Below, in pieces: positions 1 to 9,300 of a stretch of 64,000 nt of DNA. The stretch is from positions 20,292-84,291 of the forward strand of contig JAUIGN010000035.1 in the NCBI GenBank assembly GCA_030430075.1. The letters are read 5' to 3'. A program made the translations under genes and the position numbers. The stretch comes from a bacterium (lineage in GTDB: Bacteria; Planctomycetota; Planctomycetia; Pirellulales; Pirellulaceae). Positions within the stretch are counted from its first letter, which is position 1; every line of letters begins with the position of its first letter. The notes under the pieces were generated by a model. The model worked only from the letters and a program-made list of their open reading frames with translations, had not been told where the DNA came from and made no database searches.

Positions 1-401
1 AAGATCAAGATGATGCGCGGCGCATGCTCAGAACGCTACTCGAACTGCAGGGATTCGAGGTTCACGAGGCAGAAAACGGAACCAAGGGTCTGGCCGTTAT
101 CGAACGATATCGACCGGGCGTCGCCCTGATCGACATCGGTCTGCCGGGAATCGATGGCTACGAGTTGGCTCGCCAACTGCGACAGAACCTGGGCATTAAC
201 GATACGTATCTCGTCGCCCTGACTGGATACGGTCAACCGTCGGATGTCGAGTCGGCGTTTGAAGCCGGCTTCAACAACCATTTGGTCAAGCCGCTTGATC
301 CCGTTCGCTTGGCCCGGATCCTGAATTTCCACTCGCATCTCGACGAGACACGCACGACACCCGGCGATCAAGAAGACCCGCCCAAGAATAACTCGCAATA
401 G
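1..401 (+). CDS. Receiver (REC) domain, C-terminal part of a protein cut by the window edge
   Basis: The reading frame is already open at position 3 and ends with TAG at 399-401, so only the last 132 codons are visible. They form one phosphoacceptor receiver domain. The acidic pair (DQDD) is at the very edge, the phosphorylatable Asp (in LIDIGLPG) is at 132-134, the conserved Thr is in ALTGYG, and the conserved Lys is in LVKPL at 288-290. A polar tail of about 25 residues follows. An internal ATG at 24 exists, but starting there would remove the acidic pocket, so the gene must begin upstream. A receiver at the extreme C-terminus fits a hybrid histidine kinase; a stand-alone response regulator is also possible. 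It converges with the CsrA-receiver gene. Confidence 0.85.
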   Translation, partial: DQDDARRMLRTLLELQGFEVHEAENGTKGLAVIERYRPGVALIDIGLPGIDGYELARQLRQNLGINDTYLVALTGYGQPSDVESAFEAGFNNHLVKPLDPVRLARILNFHSHLDETRTTPGDQEDPPKNNSQ

Positions 402-505
402 CCAGTTGTTGCTGGGCGCGATCAACCGATCTGTGTGTCTCGTCCCCGCCGTCACATGACGACGGGGCGCGGGCGGAACGCGTTGGCTCGCCGGACGACG
501 CGATG

Positions 506-1249
506 TCAGGCACAGGCCGAGTCAACCTCGAGCTCTTGTTCGAGCGCTTCCACGAATCGATTGGGATTGAGCGGCTTGGAGAACCAGCGGTTGACACCCC
601 GGTTTCCGATCGGGATGCTCATCACATCCGGGTCGGCTCCACTGACAGCGAACACCTTCAGACCCGCGAACTCGGGATTGGCGCGAATCGCCGAGATCGT
701 CTTTGGGCCATCCAGTCGGGGCATGTGCATGTCCAGCAAGATGACGTCCGGGCGACTTCCCGACGACAGATAGCGCATCGCCTCCATCCCGTCCGGGACC
801 GTGTCGACTTCGTAGCCGCACATTCTCAGGTAACCGGCCAGGAGTTCACGTTCGTTCGCATCGTCCTCGACAAGCAACGCGCGCCGCGTTGCATGCGCAG
901 CATCCGAGGGTCCGTCGGGATCGATCAGTTGATCCAGCTCGGCGAACTCTTGCAGTGCCTGCGCCATCGTGCGTTCCGCGTCGTCGGCACGTCCCCGCTC
1001 GAGCATCTTCTGGGCCACGTGAAGTGCGAGCGTCGCTTTGTGCAGGCGATTGCGGACCGCGTGTCGCACGACGGACGATTCGTCGGCGCGGTCCTCATCG
1101 TTTGCCAGTTCGTCACGTACCACACGCACCTCTTTCGGCGCGTCGACTCCGATGCGAACCGTGTTGCCGTTCAAGCGGAGAATCTCGACGGAGATTCCGA
1201 GTTTCGCGAAAGTAATCTTCTGATTCTTCTTGCGAGAAAGCACGAGCAT
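506..1249 (-). CDS. CsrA-like RNA-binding domain fused to a receiver domain
   Basis: The protein has 247 residues. Residues 1-48 match the CsrA/RsmA fold: it starts MLVLSRKK, contains NTVRIGVDAPKEV, and then has RDEL at the place of the usual HREEI. The G-E pair that normally follows the first strand is replaced by N-Q. Residues 52-108 are charged and helical, possibly a dimerisation coil. Residues 122-240 are a receiver domain with D129/D130, phosphoacceptor D173 (LLDMHMP), S203 and K225 (SKPL). The start at 1249 is preferred over the longer frame to 1330 because it is the exact CsrA N-terminus and has AAAGGAG 8 bases upstream. CsrA binds GGA motifs in mRNA leaders; here phosphorylation may control that binding, which is inference. 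Confidence 0.88.
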   Translation of the reverse strand: MLVLSRKKNQKITFAKLGISVEILRLNGNTVRIGVDAPKEVRVVRDELANDEDRADESSVVRHAVRNRLHKATLALHVAQKMLERGRADDAERTMAQALQEFAELDQLIDPDGPSDAAHATRRALLVEDDANERELLAGYLRMCGYEVDTVPDGMEAMRYLSSGSRPDVILLDMHMPRLDGPKTISAIRANPEFAGLKVFAVSGADPDVMSIPIGNRGVNRWFSKPLNPNRFVEALEQELEVDSACA

Positions 1250-1441
1250 TGGTGGGTCTCCTTTCCCAAACGTGGTGACCTTGATGGTCGCCATGCGAAA
1301 CAGTGCGGACGACGATCCGCACGCGTCCAACCTCTGGACGGCGGCTGACGTCAGTCAATGGCAAGCGCTCGGCTTCCTTGCCGAACGCCAGCGGGCTGGC
1401 ACTGGGAGTTCCCTTCCATGCAACTTGCCGATGAGCAGCCG

Positions 1442-1470
1442 ATTTTATTGCAATGGGCGCCCACCCCCAA
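1442..1470 (-). promoter_or_regulatory. Candidate sigma70-type promoter of the CsrA-receiver gene
   Basis: On the minus strand TTGGGG (complement of 1465-1470) is followed after exactly 17 bases by TAAAAT (complement of 1442-1447). The start codon lies about 190 bases downstream, leaving a long leader. This is pattern recognition only. Confidence 0.4.
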
Positions 1471-1489
1471 GTCCAAAATTCATCCCGGG

Positions 1490-1505
1490 TGCTAGCGTGC
1501 TAGCA
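1490..1505. promoter_or_regulatory. Perfect palindrome between divergent genes, possible operator
   Basis: TGCTAGC-GT-GCTAGCA is a perfect 7-bp inverted repeat with a 2-bp centre. It can also be read as two tandem copies of GTGCTAGC (1489-1496 and 1497-1504). It sits about 20 bp beyond the predicted -35 of the CsrA-receiver gene, in the region from which that gene and the outer-membrane gene diverge. The rest of 1250-1714 shows no gene. Confidence 0.4.
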
Positions 1506-1714
1506 TCGCGAAGTGACCCGGTGCAACGCGTAGATCCGGATCAATCGGCACAAGGCGTCGCACAGGCAAGACGATCAAGACCCTACCTGAGTGGCGACGA
1601 TGAGTTCGACAGGTTGCGGCTGTCGTAATGGCCATTCCGGTTATCCAGGGGGCGGGCTACCTCCCGGTTCCGTGCAAACATCGCTTCCCGAACCATCCGC
1701 ACAGAGGGCTCAAC

Positions 1715-2932
1715 ATGGATTACTCGCATCATCGTCACGCGGGCTGGGGCAGCTCGGCCTCGTGGCAGCGTTGCGCGGGTTGGCTGCGGGTCGCTCGGCT
1801 GCTGATGGTCGCCGGATGGCTCCTTGCCGGGCACGACTTGGCGGCCCAGGATGACTGGCCCCCGCGGTTCGGATTCAGTCGGCCGGACGTGGAGCCGATT
1901 TCGACTGACGCGGCCTCCTCGGATCCGGCGCCTTACGACCCGGCCTCGTACGATCCGGCCTCGAATGATCCGGCGCGAGTCACGCTTCAGACGGTGACAT
2001 TCGCACCCGCAATCAACGGTTTGGCGAAGCCGGCGCAGAAGGAACGGGACGTCTGCCAGGCGGTCGTCCCCGGCTGGTCGGCCGCGGGCGAGGTGCTTGT
2101 CTGGCAACTCCGCCAGCAGGCGCTCGACTATGCGATCTCCGCCGACGGATCGGCGTCGGCCGTTGGTGTTGGGCCGACGAACCGCATCGACTTTTCTCCG
2201 GAAGCCGGATTCCGTTTCCAGGCTGGTTATCGGGCGCCCAATGGTTGGGACGTCTCTTTTCGTTTCACGAATTTCCTGAACCGCGGGGTTTCGGCAGCCA
2301 CGGCGCCGCCCGGTGGCACGTTGTGGGCGACGCGCAGCCATCCGCTGGACAATGAAGAGGCGCAAACGGCCCAAGCCGAGGCGGACTTCGAATACCAGAC
2401 GTACGACCTGGAAGTGGGCCGCTGGTTCGAGGTCAACTCGTCCGCCGCCGTACGCATGTTTGGTGGTCTGCGTTGGCTCAACGCGGACCAGGGCTTGCTG
2501 ATCGCCTACGACGGCAACGACTTCAATGACGGAATCGTGTCGGATGCCCGCTCGGATCAGGCAATCGGGATTCGCTTGGGCGCCGAAGGCCGTTGCATCG
2601 TGGGGCGCAACTGGCGACTATTCGCACGCGGAGCCGGGACCGTCGCATCCAGTTCAAGCGACTCGCGATTGACCGAGATCGACAACGGGGGGACGGAACT
2701 GATCGTCGATGTTGAGGACAGCGTCACCCATCCGTTGACCAACCTGGAAGCGGCGATCGGCGTCTGCTGGGAACGTGGTCCCTGGCAAATCCAGGGTGGC
2801 TACGAAATGACGGGTTGGATGAATCTCGCCAGCCGGACGACATTCGACGGCACGCATCAAGGCTCGCATGATGCCGTCCCGCACGACCTGCTCCTGGAAG
2901 GCTGGTTTATCGGCGGCGGTTTCGTTCGCTGA
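1715..2932 (+). CDS. Probable outer-membrane beta-barrel protein
   Basis: The protein has 405 residues. The start at 1715 is chosen because GAGGG lies 6 bases upstream and a Sec signal follows directly (hydrophobic stretch around LLMVAGWLLAG, cleavage near LAA-Q). An upstream in-frame ATG at 1628 would bury the signal. After the signal comes a short linker with a repeated Y/N-DPAS unit (about 1915-1975). The rest is rich in alternating polar/aromatic strands such as FRFQAGYRAPNGWDVSFRFT and YDLEVGRWFEV, and ends in GGGFVR, as in barrel proteins. It resembles the Lpg1974/Legionella-type pore-forming outer-membrane family seen in many copies in planctomycetes. The family assignment is from memory of sequence character, so treat it as probable. 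Confidence 0.65.
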   Translation: MDYSHHRHAGWGSSASWQRCAGWLRVARLLMVAGWLLAGHDLAAQDDWPPRFGFSRPDVEPISTDAASSDPAPYDPASYDPASNDPARVTLQTVTFAPAINGLAKPAQKERDVCQAVVPGWSAAGEVLVWQLRQQALDYAISADGSASAVGVGPTNRIDFSPEAGFRFQAGYRAPNGWDVSFRFTNFLNRGVSAATAPPGGTLWATRSHPLDNEEAQTAQAEADFEYQTYDLEVGRWFEVNSSAAVRMFGGLRWLNADQGLLIAYDGNDFNDGIVSDARSDQAIGIRLGAEGRCIVGRNWRLFARGAGTVASSSSDSRLTEIDNGGTELIVDVEDSVTHPLTNLEAAIGVCWERGPWQIQGGYEMTGWMNLASRTTFDGTHQGSHDAVPHDLLLEGWFIGGGFVR

Positions 2933-3031
2933 GCAGCACAGGGTTCGCGGAGCAACACGGGAACAATCGTCTCGGTGGATGTCGGCTTCGTCCCGAGCCC
3001 CTCTCGTCCGACGCGGCTCTCCGACCTCATG

Positions 3032-3164
3032 GCTCGGCGCGATTCACCGTCCCTCCTGCTCGGCGCGATTCACTGTCCCTCCTGCTCGGCGCGATTCTCT
3101 GCCCCTTTTTGCTCGGCGCGGGTCTCCGACCCTTCTTGCTCGGCGCGGGTCTCCGACCCCGCCG
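3032..3164. repeat. Tandem array of five 26-27 bp units
   Basis: Units begin with GCTCGGCGCG at 3032, 3058, 3084, 3111 and 3138. The first two differ by one base. The last two contain GGGTC-TCC-GACCC, a small hairpin. A decayed unit is visible around 3010-3030. The array lies in the 379-bp gap between the convergent ends of the outer-membrane gene and the giant gene. Nothing else is recognisable in 2933-3311. Confidence 0.85.
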
Positions 3165-3311
3165 AAACCGCCGACCGAAGGTCTCCAATTCTTCCTGACT
3201 TAGCCCGGACAATAATTGAACGAACAGCCATTCAGGGCAAGTCATTGTGTTCCCATCGTTTGCAGTGAACGTACTCACAGCGCCACGCATCTCAGCACGA
3301 ATCTACCGCCG

Positions 3312-6300
3312 TCAGTCATCGAACTGGGCGAAGTAGGCGTCGAGGTTCGCAAACTCGTCGGTCGTCTCCAGGGACCTGGCCACCTCGTCCAGGAACGCGT
3401 CGAGCGAATGCCAATTCGCATCGCGTAGTAATCCACCGGCGGGAGAAATACGTAGCGCGGCCTTCGCCACCGGCCCCGGCGCGCCGGCCTTCGACGCGGC
3501 CGGCGGCCTGGGGGACTGTCCCGCGGCACGTCCATGGTTGTCTGCCGCGCCGGCCTGTGTCGGGCGCGCCCAACTCCGCTCCGCCTCGTCCCGCGAGGCA
3601 GGCCCTGATCCCACTGGCAATGCCTCGGCGCCAAGATGCCGCACGGCGAGGCTCGCAGCGCCTTCCCCTTCACCGGCACCGTCGGGCAATGCGGTCGCGT
3701 TCAAGTAGTTGAAAATCTGCAGTACGTCGCCTGGGGCGACGTAACCATCGCCTGAAACATCGTAGTACACGCCCAGGAGATTCACGGCGGAGAGGCTGCG
3801 CGGACCGTATCGATTCAGGTCGTTGATGATCAGCAGGGCATCGTGCGGTACGACCATTCCGTCGCCGTTCACATCCATAGGAACGTTGACGTTGTGCCAG
3901 GCGGTCGAGACTTCGCTACCTGGGTCGCCATCCTTGGGATACGTCGGGAATCCCGACGCCGTCCAGATGCCGAAGGCCAGATCCTTGAGGACCTGCAGGT
4001 TTTCATTCTTGGGCAGATCCCGGCCAATCTGTCGCACGTCATTCGTGCCGCTTCCGCCGTCGACCTGATCCAGGTCTTCGCCACCGAACACGACATCGTC
4101 ACCGTCGTTTCCGTCTAGCGTGTCCAGGCCGTCCTGGCCGTGGATCGCGTCATCGTCCGCGCCTCCCTGGATGATGTCGTTGCCGAGCGTGGAGCGGGTG
4201 ATGTCGCGCGTGTAGTGCCCCGTCAGCTCGAAGTCTTCCCGCTGGTCTTCCTTGATGCTGGTCTCCGGGCGGTCGCTGAGGAACCGTGTCGTGGCCGCAT
4301 CCCGCACCGCGTTGAAAAAGAAAGCGGCGCGGTCCCCGAACACGATGTCATCGCCGGCGTGTGTCGCGATCGAGTCATTGCCGGCGTGGATGGGAACTTC
4401 CTGTAGCGAACCGCCGCGATGCCCGTAAAAGGCGTGAGGGTAATTGGCGACGATCGTGTCGTAATCGCGTTCATGGCCGTACAGGGCGACAAAATCGCTG
4501 ATGTCGGCAACCAGGTCGCGAATTTGACGGTTGGTTGCGGAGACGTCTTCTTCCGCGGGAATCGTTTCCAAGAGTGGAATCATCAAGGTCGCGAAATCTC
4601 CGACCGTCAGGTCCGCATCCGTCCCGCCTGCGATGACATCGTTCCCCACGAAGAATTCAAAATCGTCGTCGGGCGGGAGGAGGTCGAGCCCGCCGAGCGG
4701 TTCGGCGAATGGCGTTTCGGCGTGGCGACCCGACGATGGCTGGTTCAGCTTGCCGGCAAGATTCGCGTCCAGGGTTGCCAACAAGTGTTTGACCACAGTC
4801 CAGCGGTCCGCCGTGAACGCCGAATCGGCCTCGATATCCTGAAACCCGTTGCCCGTGACGGATGCCTGAATCAGAATCGCCTGGTCGCCCACCAACAGAT
4901 TGTTGTCCCCCGTGTCTGCCAGCAGATCGTTCCCCAGATGGAGTTCGACGAGTTCGGGGTCGTCGAGTGCGGGGGTGCGTTCCACGGCGTCTTCGGCCCA
5001 ATCGGCCAGCAACTGATGGTGCGCCTCGAAGACGGTCAACTCGAGATCATTGGCCAGGTGCTGCAGCTCGCGGAGCAACGCCAATTGCTCGGCTGCCGCG
5101 ACCCCGAACTGGGCTTCATCGATGGGCAGTCCCAGTTGAAAATCTTCAATGAAAAGGAGATCGTCCCCCACAATCGTATCGTGGCCGGCACCGCCATGGA
5201 TCTCGTCGGCGCCGACGAAGACCTCGCGCGGCGCGCCCAGTTCACCGCGATCGTCGGCCGCCTGCAGGTAGTCGATGACCAGGGTGCGGAAACTGTGTGC
5301 CAGGGCGGCAAATGCGGCGGCGGCATCCGCCTCGGCCTGTTCCAGTGTCGCCAGGCCGGAGATCAGCGGCGAGTAGATTGTCGTATCGTCGCCGACCAGA
5401 TAGTCCGCACCCGCCCCGCCTTGCAACGTGTCGGCACCAGGCAACGCGTCGGTGTGATGGATCATGTCGGGAACGACGGTCGCAAAGGCCTGCAGCTGAT
5501 TGCCAGCCGCGATTGTGAGCCGGTCGTTGATGGGAAGCTCGAGAAACCCGGGCAGAGTGACCGGACGCAGGCCCGCCTGCACGTTCGGAAACAGAACCGA
5601 GCGATTGTAATTGAAGTACTCGGGACGCTGCGCCAATTGCGGCATCACCGAGATTCCCTCGGGCGGCAACATGAGCTCGACATCGGCACCGCCGGTTTGG
5701 GCAAGGATCCTCAACGCGTTCAAGACGCTCGGCTTGTCCGTCGGGAAGGCGGTCAGGTTCGAGACCCCATCGCCAAAGATCCAGTCATCGCCGTCGCCGC
5801 CGCTCAATTCGTCATTGCCCCGTTGTCCAAAGATGAAATCGTCCCCGTCACCGCCGTCGACGCTGTCGTCCGCCGCGGGCAACAAGTCGATGAGAAGCAG
5901 GGCGGTGTCCCAGCCGCCGTGAGATGCCATGACCCGATTCCCGTCACCGTCGAACTTGCCAACCAGGAGCAACAGATCGGCTTCGATCAGCCTGGCCGCC
6001 AGCGCGGAATCGACCGTCGGATCGGTCACGCGATCGATGTCGATCGTCCCGATCACCGTTGCAGGCTCTTCCAGGATGATGTCCCGATGCCAGCTCCCGC
6101 CGGCGTGCAGGCGAGGTGTTCCATCGTTGTTCAGGTCGCGATAGATGCTGCCGACGTCCGCCACGATATAGTCGGTCCCCGCCCCGCCCAGGATCGTGTC
6201 GCGGCCCAACTGGCCAAGTAGTTCGTCATCGCCCGCCTGCCCATCGAGATGATCATCCCCACGCTGGCCATGTACGATATCGTCACCCGCCCCGCCGAGG

Positions 6301-9300
6301 AGCGTATCATCGCCCTGAATCTGGTCGATGTCGTCAAACCGGCGCAGCTCGCGGATGACGTACGGAAAAGGATCCTTGTACCGCAACCAGTCGGTTGGGT
6401 TATACGAAGTAACGGTGCGGGCGATGATCCCGTTATCCCCCAGCAACACATCGGCATCGTCGCCGCCGTCCAGATGGTCATCGCCGTCGCTACCGCCGAC
6501 GACGTTGTGGCCACCCGTTATGTCATCCTCGCCGGGGCCACCGAACAGCCGGTCGTCTCCCTGCTGTCCCAGCAGCAGATCGTCGCCGGCGTCTCCATGA
6601 AGTTCATCGTTGCCGCCGCCATCCAACGCACCGACGAAAAGGGAGGTAAACGGTTGGCTTGGGGCAGACGCGCCATCGAAGCGGCCATGGTCGCCCAACA
6701 GCGTGTCGTGATCGGCACCGCCGTGAATTGTGTCTGCGCCTGCACCTCCCAGGATCCGGTCTTCACCACCGTCGCCGGCCAGCATGTCGTCACCTCCCGC
6801 GTGCGGGTCGGTGGTCATGACCTGGAGGACCGTGCCGTTGGTCCCGAAATCGGCTTGTCCGTGATCTCCGACCAACGTATCGTTCCCCGGGCCGCCCCAG
6901 GCCTGGTCGCCGCCCAACCCGCCGAAGATCAGATCGTTGCCCTCGTCGCCAACCAACTGGTCACTGCCGCCGGCCGGAGATGTCGGGTGCGTCGTTCGGG
7001 CCAGGACCAGCGAGCGGACAAACGGATTGCCGGTAGGTTCGCCCTCGAAAATCCCGTGGTCGCCGATCAGAATGTCATCGTCCGGACCCGTGACCGGGGG
7101 CCCTGAATCGTTGCCGCCGGCGACTCGGTCTCCACCGTCTCCGCCGAGCAACACGTCATTGCCGGCACCGCCCGCCAGCGTGTCCGCATCACCGTTGCCC
7201 GGCAGGATCGTTTCGACGGTGACGATCCCCCGGGTCGTGATTGTGGGTCGGAAGGCGGGGGCTTGCTGGACGATGGCGAAGTCACCGACCACGACGTCAT
7301 CGTCGTCCCCACCATCCAACATGTCCTGGCCGCCGGGTCCGACGTGGACGACCTCGAACGCTGCGGGCGTGTCATGCGGGGCACGAGTGTCCGCCGGTGA
7401 ATCCTCGGGTTGCGTCAGCTCACGGGCGACGCGTCGTTCGTCGACATTGAAGCCGGAGTCGCCGTACAGAATGTCGTCACCACCCTGGCCTCCTAATGTG
7501 TCATCGCCTCGTCCTCCGGCGATTTGGTCCTCGCCCTGGCTACCCAGAATCGTATCGTTGCCCCGGCCGCCGAACAGGACGGCCCCAATGGTCGACTGGG
7601 AAGCATCGATCATGTCATCACCGGGCTCGGTAAAGGCGCGTGCGTTTGCCGACGGGGTGTCGTCGAGGCCCGAGTAACGTCGTTCGTCGTCCGAGCTATC
7701 TCCGTAGACCACCAGTGGTCCGCCCGAGGAACGGGTGATGTTCAGCGTGTCGTCACCGCCACCGCCGTGGACCAGCGTGACGGTGCGATCGGCCGTGGCG
7801 TCGACCGAGAACAGGTCGCTTCCCGTCCCCAGCAACACCTCCACGACCTCCAGATCCGAGTAGGTCACACCGCCTGCATAGGTAATCCATTCCGGTTCGG
7901 ACACCGTCCCGCGATTGATGCGGAGGTTGCCGTCGGCGAGTCCACTGGCCATTCCCAGGCCGGTCACGCCGAAACCTTCGACGACCAGGTCGACGTCCGG
8001 CGTGTCGGATCGATACTCGAGCGCCCCCGGCGTGCCGATTGTGTCGGCGTCGTTAAACAGGTTCAGCACGTCAACCTGTTCGTCCTCCGGTGTCTGCAGC
8101 GCCTCCTCGACGATCGACCCGTCGCGTTCACCCGGCAGGAGTACAGACATGGCCAGCGACCGATCCTGGAGTGGATCGGGACCGCCTTGAACAATCAGCG
8201 GGCCATCAATGTCTGCGACTGAATGATCTCGCGAAGGGAAGGGCTTGACCGCCTGCCCCGACACCGCCAAGTCATCGCTCGCCACCAATTGAATTTCGTG
8301 AGGTCGATTCCAATTTGACTCGTCAAAGTGAATTGTCGGCGAAGCAGACCAGATGGTGGCGGTCACGCCGACCGCCTCGACCAGCGTCTCTCGCGGCGTC
8401 AGCGTAAGCACGGTCTCGCTCACGTCGGCAACCCGATAGGCCGTCCCGGGGGTCGAGTCATTGCCGGTGCCGGTGTCGCGGATGCGAATCAATTGCCCCT
8501 TGACGAAACCCTCTTGGACAAAGCTGCCCGGTCCCAGCCGAGTGATCGTTCCGTCATCGCGGAACGTGAACATGCCGCTCGATTGACGGCGAATCGATTC
8601 GATCTGGACGCGGCTGTCCGGCACCACGTTAGTGCGTCCATCGGTGGTCAAGGCCACCGCTACGGCCGGCTCGATGCCCAGCGCCACCTGGTAGGCAAAG
8701 ACGCGCGGGGCCCGGGTGAGCTGAATGGTGTAGCTGTCCCCGGCGCCGCCTTGAGTGACGCGCGTACTCCCGTCCGTTTCCAAGACAACGACGCCCGCAG
8801 AGTCATTGTCATACAGATCGACCAGAACGGTAGCCCGGTCCTCCGGAACGCCCACGGAAACTCCGTCCAACTCGACCCGGTGGCGGATGGGCAGGGTAGT
8901 TCGACGCTGTGCGACAAGGTCATTGACCGCAGAGACGCTGACCTCGCGCGGCAAGGACCAGTCGGCGTGCGTGAACTCCAGCCGGGCGGGGTGAAGATCC
9001 AACCGCGAACTGTGTTCGAAGTCGATCGAGACGACTTCCCCCGGTGCCGGCTGTCGATTGAGGGCGACGGTGTAGGTGTCGGAGAATCCCTCTTCCAGCA
9101 CATGGGTACCGTCGTCTTCAACGATGTTCAGGCCGAAGGCATCGTTGTCCAATACCCGAACATCCAGGTCTGCCAGTTGAACCGTATCAAATTCCCCTGT
9201 CGACGATTGCACCCGGTGGCTGATCACGATCTCTTGATCGCCCAGCCCGTCGTTCTCGATTCCGGCAACGGTTACGGTCCGAATCCGCGACACGTCGTCC

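Noticed and set aside
3032..3164. CRISPR-like array
   Set aside because: Units are contiguous and degenerate; there are no unique spacers and no cas genes.
4419..6221. Long plus-strand open frames opposite the giant gene (also 23196-25763, 9387-11264, 13560-15143 and many others)
   Set aside because: They mirror the codon pattern of the RTX gene in GC-rich DNA, have no domain, signal or ribosome site, and conflict with an unbroken 12,007-codon frame.
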